Shown piece by piece: positions 36,446-51,400 of a stretch of DNA of 64,000 bases. Location of the stretch: assembly GCF_963678635.1 (NCBI RefSeq), contig NC_087068.1, positions 22,966,388 through 23,030,387 of the forward strand. The letters are read 5' to 3'. Numbering within the stretch: position 1 is the first letter of the stretch; each line of letters opens with the position of its first letter. Source of the DNA: Symsagittifera roscoffensis (taxonomy: Eukaryota; Xenacoelomorpha; Acoela; Convolutidae). The notes below the pieces were generated by a model. It saw only the letters and a program-made list of their open reading frames with translations, was not told where the DNA came from and made no database searches. The translations under genes were made by a program, and so were the position numbers.

Positions 36446-39400
36446 TCAATTCAAGGTTTTTGATTCGTTTGTTGCAGTGGGACAACATGACATTATCTGG
36501 TTCACAATAACACAACAACTGAGTAGATTGCCGCAATACACTCCCGAACGGCAGCAGCTGTACTCTTTCGGGACGCACACATCCCCGCAGCACTGTTCAT
36601 TCTGGGGACAGCAGTTGCCGCCACAGCAGGTGTGGGTAGATGCACAACAAGCGCTTACTCCGTTGGAGTCCATGCAACAAGTTTCCTACATCAGATATGA
36701 CTCTTTCAAAGCCTCTAACCAATTTTCAATTTATTTAACGTATTTACTTTTTAGATTGCATTGAAAGACAGAACTATTTTGAGAAAACTCGCTTATTGAA
36801 ATAGAAACTAAATACTTGGCACGCCAACTTGTCTAAAATTGACAATTTTCCCAACCTCCTAAAACTATGACTCAATTGTGTAAAGTAAGGAGATAACCTT
36901 GCTCTGTATGATCGCTCTTTGCATTATTTACCGATCAAGCATGAGAAAATATTTCATTGTTTTCTACTATATGCTGGATAAGGTTTTTAGGTGCTACATA
37001 AAAGGGTTGGGAATTTTTCCATTATTTTTTTTTCATATAACGCTCAGCAAGCTCATATTTGATTTTTTTTGTGCCATTTTGCAAAGATTTTTTCAACCCC
37101 AAACAAAATTTTTTTTACAACGGAGTTTCGAAAGTACCATGCTATGAAAGAGTCATGTGTTCCTCTATTCCACAACACAGTGGCGTGTTCAATCCACTAT
37201 CATGCACATGGTATGGCGAATCAACAGGAGGACACTGCAGATGACTTTTGTTTTCACATGGAACTCCATTGAACAAAGTGTGAATTAAAACTACAGACAT
37301 CATGGTGATTTGTTATTCACACATTTCGGCCCCCTAATAAAGCATATAGGTTCAATTAATCTAAGATGATTTGTTCAAAACATAACATACGTGGAACCTG
37401 ATCTAAACTACATTTTATGATTGGATAAATTAGATATTTTACCAATGTAAAGTATTTAATATTAACCAATCATGATCCATCTAACTAACAACCCACTTAT
37501 TTGTAAGTGCTGAAGTTACTTGTAATTTCAGCACCAGAGAGATTTGAATTTAACTTAGAAATTAGTTGGACTCTCCCGAGCACTTCAGCAGCCGCAATAA
37601 ACCAGTATACCCTAGATCTATTGAGCCTAGCAGAGACTAGTTAAACAACCTGAGACTAGATAGTATAAGAGTAAGATTAGGATCGGTATTAGACTAAGAA
37701 GTTGCACGAATCTATCCGGCCGAAAATAAGATAGCGTGACGAGCAGACGGTGTACCCTATCCGAAATTACTCTATGAGTTAACCAACTCGGTCCTAACTC
37801 ATCTGGTGCGACCATAAGTCTCGAACAAGACCTTAATAGCTTAGAATTAACCAAAATAGATTAGAAATTAGACAAAAACATTTACAAAATGTTATACGAC
37901 AATAATTTAATCGAAATGTCTCTACGACTCAATAGATCAGAGCCCATATTCCGAACCATAACAGAACTACCCGGAATTGGAAGAAGACCTCGAACCAGAG
38001 ACGACATACGACAAAGTAGAAACTTACCATATAGTTATATGATAGTTCGGCAAAAGCCAGAACAAACTTTTGTATTTAGAATACTACTAGCAATGAATTT
38101 AGATTTTCATTTGCAAACATAAAATTTTGAAGTCAATGTTCAAAATCATTTCAGGCGCTAAACAAAATTATTAATATACAATAACGATTGATAAAAAGAT
38201 CTCAGATCGTTTTCCTAAATTCTGTAGTAATATACAAAACATGTTTGAAAAATATTTATTGAAAAATCAAAATAAAAATTAGTAGCATGACAGTAAATGG
38301 TTAGTAATCATAAATCATCCTGTTGTTCCAGCTCCATCACCTAAAACATAACAGCAATCATAAACCCACTAATATCATCAAAACACTAAATCTTTCCTTT
38401 ACACACATTTAAAATTTTATTAAAACTTAAATTCACTTAATTTTAAAACCAGATCATCAAGGCTTATCCTTGGATCTTAAATCATTTTCTACTTAATTAA
38501 ATTTCAAATTTGATCATCAAGGCTTATCCTTGGATCAAACAGAACAACTTTGTTCTCCCCCACCCACTTAATTAGTGTCTAACGACCTCAAACGTCGATT
38601 CACTACCCAACCCTTTCTAAAGACCCAAAACTAATAGAAATTTTTAAACAAAAATAATCATTCAAATTAGGATAAACAGTGAAGAACTTCGGTTATTCAT
38701 CCTTCACTTGACCCCCCCTCTTAACAGACCCAGGATAAATCTTAGACTTAGTAAGTTTAAAATAGTATCTAACGAACTACTCGCGTTCTAATTATACCTG
38801 AACCTTGTGGATCGATTTACTATTCTCCAACCCTTGAACACAATCACTACCCCTAAGTAAGATTAAGTAAGTTAACACCTTAACTTATACTAGCCACGAG
38901 AAAGTAAAAAATCATTCTTCGGAATCGATATACTTTTCTCTCCAACCCTGAACAAATAGACCCAGGTTAAGCTAACCAAAAAATCGTAAGAACTAACAGT
39001 TTAAGAAAATAGAAACCATTTAACAACCTTTTGCATCCGTCATCCTAAACCTTATGTCATTTAAAAACCTAGGAAATAAACAAACAATCGTTTTACACAA
39101 TTGTGAAATAGATAACAAAAAATACGACCTTGTAATCACACCTCATACACAAACAGTTGGATACATTCGAACAAAACGACAAACACTAAAAAGAAAAATA
39201 ATAACGAAACAAAGACAAATAACACGAAAAAGATTTTCAAAAAATCGAAACGCATTTTCAGAATCAGAAACCAACAGTTTAGACGAACTTTACAAACTAA
39301 AAGAATCAATAGATAAAAATTACCCACTTCACGATCAATTATATTTTTCTGACTCAGAAACAACTTCAAATTCATCAAAAAGAGGAAAAAGAAGAATAAA

Positions 39401-42400
39401 AAAGCAGTATAAACACAAACCAGTACATTTATACAATTGGAATCAACCAATTCGACACATTAATAATTACATATTAACAGTCATCGAACGAAAAAATGAG
39501 CTCAACGCACACTCCAGGTGAAGAAAGTCCAGATGATGATGAAATCTTTCCTTTTATAGTAGATGCAACCACTGATAGAGGACAGCATATATTTTGCAAA
39601 AATTTACTATTAAATTTATTTGAACCCGGAATCAGTCCATGTAAAACAGAGTTCCCAGATGTAAAAATCAAAAGACAAATCATAGACCACTACTTAAAAG
39701 ATATATGCAACATAACACAACAGTATGGAATCTACTCCATAGAATTCACCTCACCAAACCATAATAATAGAAAATATACAATTCAAACAGACGATCTTGA
39801 TTTAGAATTTTCAAAAGTTTTTTCAGAATATATAAAAAACATCCAATATCATAACTCACAAAGAGCAAACTCCATATTCACCAATGAAGTTTTCGCAATA
39901 ATATATAGTTATATTTCGATATTAGAAAACGAAATCCCAATAACAAATGTCTCACCGACAGAAACATCTAAACATTTAAGAGTACGACATGAAATCACAC
40001 TACTCTCTAGTTATTTAAACATCATTAAAGAAAATTTCACGAAAGACGACGTTTCACAACATACAAAACACGATCTACAAAAAATTTTGGCATGGTTCAT
40101 AATAGATTATTTCACACACAATATTGATTTAATTGCACAAGCAAGAAAAAATTTTAGACCCCAAAACTCGAACGATGATACCGCTATCACAGAACAATCA
40201 GATTATGTTTGGGACCCCGAATGGTCTCATACCGCATTTATAAGCTTCCCACAAACAATCTCAAGTCAAGCAATAAGTACAATATCTTACATAAGAGATT
40301 ATGTAAAAGTAATACCATTAACCATTGATGCGACACCATTAAACTATAATACATTTTTACCCGATACACAAAATAATAGTTTAAACTCTACAGTTATACA
40401 CAATGAAAACCTCAATGGAACTAGGAATCTTACTCAACAAGATATCCAGACACCATCACACTTCATAAATGAAGAAATTGTACACACAACAACTACACAA
40501 CAAAGTATTTCACCAATACGCCCAAATTTAACAACACCAAGAAATACAAATCCTTCACAAACACAGGTAACCTTACAATCAACCGTTAAACCTTCGGTTG
40601 CACCTAAATATTCACATATGGATTACCAAACATACAGACCCATGACAATACCATCAAAAACACGCAAAACATTCACTAGAAACAACTTTACAGACCATAA
40701 TTATAATTATACACATCCATCAAAAACATATAATCAACCACAAAGAAATTTTAACCAATATACAAGATCTCGAAATTGGGATAACCCAATGACCCAACCT
40801 AATTCAATAAATTTCCAAACAAATCCTCCACAGGATCACAGTGAAAATTACCCATTTTTTCAACAAAATAAAAATAAAAAACAGACATCTTATCAAATGG
40901 ATTATTTATCCTCAGATGATGATTTCTTACAACCAGATATATTTGCACAAAATACTCAAGAATATCGTAGACAAGGAATACAGAGAACACGTACAAATCA
41001 TAGAAATTTTTTTCCACAATCAATAGATGCACAACATCAACAACCAATTCAACAACAAAATCCAATTAATACACAATCTTTTCAACCAATTCAACAACAA
41101 AATCCAATGACTGCACACTCGTATCAACCATCACAAATGCAAAATGAAATACCACTCCCATATTATCTCCAACAACATGAAATAACAAGAAACCAACTTT
41201 CAAATTTTTCTCAAATGCCAAATGCAGCAGAATCATTACAAATGACAATGAATCCATACCTTATGGGTGGATCATCAATAACATCAAACAAACCTTTAAT
41301 GGTTTTCACAGGAACAGACCCTGAATACTCTGTAGAAGATTATTTAAATGCAGTAACAGCAAACCTGATTTTAAATATTGGACCTGAACCAATTAATACG
41401 CCACTACATCAAAACTGGATACATCGACGCACAGCGTTAATACAAACAACCTTAGATGGCGCAGCCCAAAAATGGTTTTCAGTACTACCTCTAGAAATAA
41501 AATCAAACTGGAAAAGGTTTACACAGGAATTTTCAAAAATGTTTGACTCCGAAAGAAACAAACAACAACAAAGAGTTTTATGTAATGAAATTCGCAGATT
41601 ACCAAACGAAACCATCAAGCAATTAGCAGTACGAATCGAAACACTAGTTCGAAAAGCATATTCACTAAATACACACGACTATAAAAACACAAAGATGACA
41701 GAAATCTTAATGATGACCTTAACACCACAATTAAGGAAAATAGCAATAAAAAAGAGAGCATCCCATCCTTCTTCAATTCGAGAACCCGATTTAGATTTTC
41801 GAAAACTAGTAGACAAATTAGAACAAGCAGAAATCACGATGAAACTAGAAGAAACGGAAAATCTGAAATTACAATACGTTAACAGAATTGAAACGACTCC
41901 CACTAATATTAATAATATACAGGAATCAGAGACAGACCTCGTTGAAAAAATCACTGAAATACTCAATATTTACGAAAAGAACCCAAACTTTAAAGGCAAA
42001 CCATCTTTCAAAAAATGGTGTAATTATTGCCGACGATACGGACATAGTATTTCCGAATGTAGACAAAAACAGCAAGACAATCAAAATAAACCTCAAAAAT
42101 ATAAAGAACCAAATAAATCATTCTATCAATACATGAAAAAAGATCAAAATCTACCGAACAAAACAGTCTACAGCAACAACAGTTCAGGAAAACCACTCCC
42201 GAACAATACAAATTATACAAGAAATCAATCACCATATAACTCAAGTTATAGAGGAAGATCACCAGAACGAAGAAACACGCATAATTCATCACAAAATCAC
42301 TACAATAGACCAAATAGTCGAAATAACTACTCCAGATCACATTCAAATACACAACGATTTGTTTCTAGATCTAATTCCCAATCAAGAAATAACTACTATC

Positions 42401-45400
42401 CAAACAACCAATCACGAAATTCATCATACAATAGGAATAGAAACTACTCCTATAATCGAAATAGAAGTTATTCAAACAACCGAAACCAGAATTACCCGAA
42501 CAATCAATCAAGGAATAACTCATATAATAGATCGAACTATAACAGACCAAACAATAATTACCAAAACAGATCGCGAAATAATTCACAGAATCGACACTCA
42601 AGTTATAATAATCGTTATAGAAATTATTCCCAATCACCACACCGGAATAATAATAACTATAATAATTCTAATAATCGCCACAGAAGTAGTACACCTAAAC
42701 ATCAAAGACATATTAATCAAGTACAATCTAATCCAGAAACAACATCAGACCCTCCAGGTATTGATGACACAGTAACTGATACGTTACAACTCAATCAAAT
42801 AAACTGTACATCATCAGATTCAGAAAGTGATACAGAAAACACTCTTTCTATCAATATGATAAAAGTCGAAAATGACTATGAATCTGTCATATATGAACAA
42901 CCTTTTTCATCACACATATATGAAAATCAATCAGAATTTCTTCAAAATTATTACACTACACCCATAAATTCCACACCAACGACGCAAGAAACAAATGAGA
43001 TTAACACTACAAATCAAACCAATAAAAATATCAAAACAAAATGCTTGAATACAAACCACATTTATCAAAATATACAAAAAGAACAACCCAAAGAAAAAAT
43101 TTGGACAATACCATTTCTCTTAGAAAGCCCAAGAAATAAAGAATTTCAACCACCAGACCTTGAAATAGATTTTTTAATTGATTCAGGAGCAGAATCAAAC
43201 ATAATAAACATCCCCACATGGAATGAAATAAAAACCTTACACCCAAAGCTAACACCTCTTGAAACCTCCAGCAAACTAGCAACAGCACAAGGATCAACAT
43301 TGATAAACTACGGAAAAATCCAATTATTTCTCCTCCCCACCAGAACAATGGAACAAAGCAAAATTTTAAATAAGCCATTTAAACAAATATTCCATATCAC
43401 TGATATTAAATATAATATCATTGGAATACTATTTATTTCGAAGTATATACCAACAATTAACATACTAAATAGTAAAATATTGATCAAAGATAAATATACA
43501 AAAACAAAAGAAACATCCTTAACATTTTTTCAAAGATTAAATAAACAACCACCATTCTTTTCAAAATTCTACCCGATATTTAACCAACAAAGAAAACACC
43601 TAAAACCACTATCAGGAAATATCTATAATTTTTCAATCAAACAAGTTCACCAATATGATAAAGAACAAAACAAACAAAAATTTTATATGTCAGAATTTGA
43701 ATTCAAACCCAAAAATACAAATTTTTCAAAATCACAATCTCATCCATAAAATATTTGAAAAATTCGAATTCCGATATCATTTCCTTACATGTCTATAACA
43801 ACACACCTTACCAAGTAACATTACCTTTAGGACTTTTAGGATATTGTGAAACCAACGCTACAATATCACCAATACACGAAAAAGCCTATCGCGTAAATAA
43901 TATACTCCAATTACTAGATATTTGCCAATCTACAATTCTTAATGAAGAATTATCTATAAATAATATAATAAGTAACGAAAACAGAAATACGGATTATTTC
44001 ACAAAAACTCCATATTTCAAACCTACATTCAACATAAGTAACTACACAGAGAACCAACAGAAATTTTTAACAATGTTTAATTTCCAACATTCACAAATAA
44101 CACAAGACGAATTCGAAAAGTTAGCCAAACAGCTAATTGAATATTCATCAGTCTATGCAACATCAAAATTCGATGTTGGAAAAATCAGTTCATCACTACA
44201 TCTCCCGTTAAAACCAGACGCAGTTTTCAAAAAACAGAGAGCAAGTAAAGTACCAATCCACTTACATGATAAAGTGAACAGATTACTCGATATTTTAGAA
44301 CAATACAACATTATATCACCAGTTAATAAAGAAGAACAACCAAAAGGCAACACATTTATCAACCCCGTTATCATTCTAGCTAAAGGAGAATCATTAAAAA
44401 TCGTTCTCGACGCTAGATACCTCAATTCACTCATAGATGAATCAAAATGTAATTGGCCCATTGAACCAATACAAGTTATTTTAACAAAAATAAACGGCAA
44501 ATACTTTACAACCGCCGATATGAATAGTGCATACAATCAAATGCCACTAGATGAACAATCACGACGTTTAACACAATTTGTTATCGGAAACCAACAATAT
44601 GAATTCAACCGCTTATTCTATGGAATATCCATAGGACCAGCAGCATTTTCAGCTTTTATGAGCAAAATTTTTAGACCACTAATACTCAAGAAAAACGCAA
44701 TCACCTATTTAGACGATGTTTTTATGCAATCACAAACAAAAGACGAGATGTTCAATGTTTTAGAAAAATATCACCAAATACTTCAGAACGAAAATCTGAA
44801 GGCCGCCCCCGATAAATCACACTTCTTTTTGACAAGAGTTAAATTCTTAGGACATAATATAGAAAGAAAAACAATCACTCCATTGAAATCACGCATTGAC
44901 GCCATTCAAAAACTTCAACCACCAACAAATAAAAAGAAAATCCAAGAATTTCTTGGAATGTTAAACTTTTTAAGTAAATATGTTTATAAAATGCAATTAT
45001 ATCTACGACCATTTTATAACATCCTTAGACAACAAAATAATTTTGAATGGAACACAGAACATCAAACACGATTTGAAGAAGTAAAGAAACTTTTAACTGA
45101 ACAAATTTCAAACACAATTCCAGATTCAAATCAACCATTTTATGCAATGTGCGATGCTTCGAACTTTGGCATCGGTGCAGCACTATTACAATCACATAAT
45201 GGTACAAATAAAATGAACCTCATATCAGCAAATTCTCGATTATTCACTCAAGCAGAGCTACGACTCTCAACTCTAATGAGAGAATGTACAGCCATAATAT
45301 ATACACTGACAGAATATGAATTTCTGATACTTGGATCAAAACATCCAACAGTTCTATTCACAGACCATAAACCAATCATCTTTCTCTTTACACAAAAATC

Positions 45401-48400
45401 TAACCCAAACCACCGAGTTTACAGATTTCAACTAATTCTAATGAAATTTCCAAACTTACATATAGTTTGGACTGCAGGAAAAAATCTTGCATTACCAGAC
45501 ACCTTAAGTCGAAATACACCACCTGAATTACTCACACGAAAAACAACAGTTGAAATACCCAAAAACATAAAATTCTACCTTGCAGAAAACGAAACATCAC
45601 CCCGATTGGAATGCAAATATGCAGTAAAAACTGATATTGAACAATCACAAATAAATAGTTTACAACATTTCCCACTTTATTTAGATTGTCAAAATAATCA
45701 TTATGAAGTTGATTTACTTGGAACATCAACTTTCAAACCAATCCCATATTCTCAATGGATAAAAAATAACACCCAACAAAAACGAACAAAACAACACCCG
45801 CCTAAGAAAGACCATTTTCCACTAATTGAAAAAGAAGATTTAACTGATAAAATAAATTTATCAGGACCACAAACAAATGATTCAAAATACACAATAAATC
45901 AAGTTTTTGACCTTCACGACCCACTTGATACAATACCCTTATCTAAATTAGAAATCGAAAACATTTTTCTCCCCCCAACAGAAATAATTACAATTTCAAC
46001 ACTGAAACAATATCAAAACCTTGACCCAGTAATTCGACAACTGAAATCATGGCACAAATATAAAACTAAACCTATCAAAGCAGATTCAACCATTCTAGGA
46101 AACAAAACACTCCTCCGATACTTTCGCAAATTTAACAACACAACAATTAACGAAAATACAGACCTTTTAGAGTATAACCTGAATGAATCTACAGTTCCAT
46201 GTCTCCCTTTAAGTATGATTCTTATAGCTTTTAATATTTCACATACACAAAATATTAAAGGACACTCTGGATCAGAAAAAACATATTCAAATTTTATACA
46301 AAACTTTTATTTCCCAAATGCACCAATTTGGATAAAAGTACTATGCAATGATTGTATAGTATGTCAACTAAATAAACCTTACCCAAATCAAAAACAAATA
46401 GCACAAAAACAAGATTTTAAAGGACAAAGTTTGTACTTTAATCATCGTATCTCATTTGATACCAAAGGACCAATTTCACCCTCATCCGAAGGAAACTCCT
46501 ACATTATGGTAATTGTTGACGCATTTACACATTATGTAGCAATTAACCCAGTACCACATTGTAACGCTTATTACGCTTACACAACACTCTATGAACACTG
46601 GATAGCAAAATTCGGACTACCAGAAATTTTAGTTACAGACAACGGTACAGAATTCATAAATAATGAAATTATCACACTATGTCATTTATATAACATTAAA
46701 CACAAACCACGTACATCTCATGCACCTTGGACAAACGGCTTAGTCGAAGGTATGAACCGTTCATTACAAGAATATCTTAGATGTATCATCAACGGAAATG
46801 ATACAAAATATACCGAATGGTCAGCAGATGTAAAATTATTTCCCTTAGCATATAATTCACAAATAACGACAACTTTAGGAATGTCACCATACGAAATGGT
46901 TTTTAACCAAAAGCCACGCAAACCAATAATGTTTACAGCAAATTCTCATAAAAACGCACAAGGTTATTGTCAACCAACTAAAGACTCAATTTGTTATAAC
47001 CTACCTTTACATACACACGATGAAGATCATTTTCATCACCCACAAATTCTTAAACTAGCCTCCGGTACACACACCGAATGGATTCTAAATAGAGATAAAA
47101 AACACAATGAAATTTATCAAAAAATAACAAAAAAGTTATTACAAAGACAAAACATTAATGAACAAATCAATTCACGTTTTACACCAGCCTCCGAATTAAA
47201 AATTGGAACATTTGTTTTAATACCTAATTTTAATACTCAAAAAGGAATTTCTAAAAAATTACAACCCCTTCGAAAAGGACCATACCAAATAATTGCAAAA
47301 CCCACTGATATCACATATAAAATTACCGACTCAAACAAAAAAGAAATCGTTCAACATCGAAACAACCTATTACCTTATTACCCAAAAGAATACGCACTCC
47401 GCGAATTAACTCAATTATATTCTTTCACAGGATTAAAAATCATTCAAAATGAACCACATCTGAAAAACACAGAGCAAAATGATAACCCCACCGAAAATCA
47501 AAACACAAAACCAACCGCCACCAAAAACAATACACAAAACCATAAAGAATCCCCAAAACAAAGAAAAAATAGAAAAATGACCGAACAAATAATACCCCAA
47601 GAACAAATCGACAAATCAGAAAATAGAAAAACAACAAGACTCCGAAATCAACCACGTAAAAACTATAAAATATTCATCCCCCAATCTAAAATTTTAAAGA
47701 AAGTGGAATTTCAAAAGTAATTTTAACATTTGCTTCACAATCTTGAAACCTCCGAAACATTTTTCATTTACATTTTTCAAAATAACATGCTGACAAGTAC
47801 GTAATAATTCTAGTTCAAAATAGACCAATAGGATTCATCCAATCCGTCACTTTCTCTAACTCAAACTAAGACCAATTAGACGAATCATATAGAACTCCAG
47901 GCACATCTATAACTATAACTTTACGACCTCCAGGTCAAAAATAAGCAAACCACTCCAACTTGACAACTAAAATAAATATCACCATAATACCGTACCCCTC
48001 CCTTATCTAATAACCCAAAGATCAACAATATTTCCCCAACTCAGACCACGAATACCCCCAAAGCAAATTTGTTAACTTAGCCTAAAGTAACAAAATGAAC
48101 ATTTTAATTAGCCTAAAGTATAAAAATCTCACCATACCCCGGATCATTTGACCAACAAAAATAAAGAAAAAGACGACCTCCCAGTCACCATGAAAATTGC
48201 CCCCAACAATTTTTTACAGAACTCAACCCACTTGTCAAAAAACTAATAAATAATCCGACCACACTAGAAAATCGCCTCAAACAGCAAAAAATATTCGACC
48301 AAGAGATCATTTCTTAAATGCTCTTCTCTCAATCAGTTACTCAAATACTCATAAATCTTAAACATTTTTTTACAATACTTGAAACCTTTATAATATTTCT

Positions 48401-51400
48401 TTTTGATATACTTGAATCTTTTCTAATAATCCTAATCATTTTTTGTAACATTTTTTTAATTTTCTACACTATACTCGAACTATTCCTCCAACTTTCCAAA
48501 ACCCTTGATTACATCCACAGGTACGAGTCATATAACTTGTCTAAATGATACGAACAATTTTCAGTAGAACCGATATTTTTTTATTGTTTGTAATTTTCAT
48601 AACATTTTTATCATCCCTCATTTTGACAATATGTAAATGTATAAAGAAAGCAATCTTCACATTTGCCCTAGCAACAATCCTTCTAATTCTTTTTTTGGAA
48701 GAATACTATAATAAACATAAACCTTCCCACTAAAGTAACAATTCAAAAATCCATCAAAAATTGCTACCCAACAGTCACAGAATCAGTCTTCACCGACATC
48801 ATCCCAAGATAACCAAACACCACCTTCAATTACTCAAAATCCTCAAACATCTACACGAATTTCTTTTCAAGACAATCCATACACTTTTGAAGAACGACAT
48901 GCTCGTTTATCAGAACCACTAGAACCAGTTCAACGACAAGCACCTTTAAGCGAACCAACATATAACCTATACCCAACACTACCACAAGAACTAAGTAGAA
49001 TAAGAAATTCTAGTCAAAACCAAAATACAATCGAAATAAATAGACAAATTATACATCCTCGACGAAACAGAAATCTTCAAACTCCCCGAGTTCATTTTGA
49101 TATACCTCAATCCCCATCACAAAACACTCCAGAAAACCCCATTGGTATATTACCAGAAACCCCTACGCTTCTTTCACAACGTAGCACCTCAAGCCTACCA
49201 TCAGATTACTTAGGTTCAACACCAACATCTGAGCAAATACGTGAAAATCCTTTCAACCCCACAAACCAAACATCACGATTTCCATATTGGACTACACATT
49301 CATTTACACAAGGTGAACCAAATTTAGTCAATGACCCCATAGATATTTCTACGGATACAACAACATCCTCATCACTACCAGAAACATTATCACTACCATC
49401 AACACCATCAATAAGCCAGATTTCACCACCACCTTTTAACTTAAATTTTCCAAATAATCTCGACGCCAGATATCGAGAAAAATCATCAATAAATATTCCT
49501 TTAAGACTAGATTGGAATACATTTACAGCACCTCCACCACTATTTGGACAACATCAAGAAAGTAACCGCCTTCATAACTGGGCACTTAATAGATTACAAT
49601 ATCGCCAAGATATTCACAACGATATCCGTGATCACAATATTCAAATACTCCAACAAAACAGTTTACAATTAAAGTTTGAAATCACAGTTAAGTTAAATAA
49701 TATTACCCAACATCCCTACCCATTAAATCCACCTAACATAACAGCACAATCACTACCACCACCGTTTATAACTACTGAAGTAATATACAAATACGACAGA
49801 TATACCAAAAACACAATTGGCTACATTACATTTTATAATCCATACTCAGGATTATCATACACATGTATATTCTAAAATTATTAATTTTTCTCCAACTCCT
49901 TTTTCTAGTAATCTCAAATCAAAACATAAACCCTTCTCCTCGTACAGGACCACAAGATTTATTAGTAACACATTACGATTGTGAAGAAAATGAACAAAAA
50001 ACACTACATAAATATGCAATAAATCAAGTATCACAATGTGAAACAGAACCACAAGCTATAGAAACCACAGATGTAATAGCAACACTCTATTCAAAAGCCC
50101 GAGCAACAACAGTTACAGGTTATAAATTCACAGCAACATTTTCCGAAAAGAAAGTACATTGTTCACAAGTCTCGAACGGAAACAAAAACCGACTTGACCA
50201 TGAATCATTCTATCAAAGTAATATAGAACGTCTTTTACATCTCAATCCCGACGATTGTAAAAATGAATTACTTAGACTAAACATCACACGGAATAAAAAC
50301 TCCCAAAGAAAGTTAGTTAATTTTCAAGTTTTTCCAGACTCTGTACATCAATCACAACTTGAAAGACACCAAGGACATATAAAACTAGACGAAAAATACC
50401 CGTATAACGGCGCACACGGACGATTAACCTATGACCTACACGATAAAGATTGGATACCACACATTGGTATAAATAACCCATCAAACTGCAAAGCAGACAC
50501 AAAAAATAAAGGATACCAAGAAATAATGTTTTTCCAATGGAAAATACAACTCGAAAAAATACAACTAACACGAGATTTATCAGATAATACAATGATCTAT
50601 CAAGGAATCCGATTACCTTGTAAAAATGATCAAGGTTATTGCGACCCTACAACGAGAACACAAGCAACAATTGTTTGGTTCCCCGAAGATACATGTACAA
50701 CATTTCAAGTAGCAAAAATACACGCTCGTATGATAAAATTTCACGAAAAATATTTTATACAACCAATTCCATATGAACAAGTCCATCCATCACGAAAACT
50801 AAGTTCTAATTTTAGAAACATAGACAATATAGAAAATAAATTGACACGTTTTCAAATATATCAAGAAACAGAACTTGCATGTAAATACAGGAATCCACTT
50901 CACAGAACACAATACTCTGAAATATTAGTTGAATACGAAAAAGGATTCGACATGACCACTGGAAAAGTAAAAATCGACCCATATGCCACAGGTCATCCTC
51001 CAAACGAAGGAACATCCTATATACCAGTTAATTTTGAAAAAAGCAACGGACAACCTGGTGGACATCTAAAACCCCATGACACCAGAAGCACACGCTTACA
51101 AGAATTATCACTAATGAATACTACATATTTCGGTAATATCCACTATGATATTCATTTAGATATGAAACTAGATTATACAATTAGCCGAATTTTTCAAGAA
51201 ATGTCACTCTCCGAATTAGAAACACTACACCAACTATGCGAATTAGAACGAACACAAATATTACAATCAATTGCACTAGCAGTATTAAAAATACCCTATG
51301 CAGGATACTTATTATCTGGAAATAGATCAAATTTTTTAGACTATGAAGGAAACATCTTATGGTTTTACACTTGTACTAAAAAAATATCACCACTATACGT

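Noticed and set aside
36477-37272. Plus-strand frames at 36477-36764, 36899-37147 and 37069-37272
   Set aside because: The first and third are antisense to gene B exons 5 and 4; the second shows no motif.
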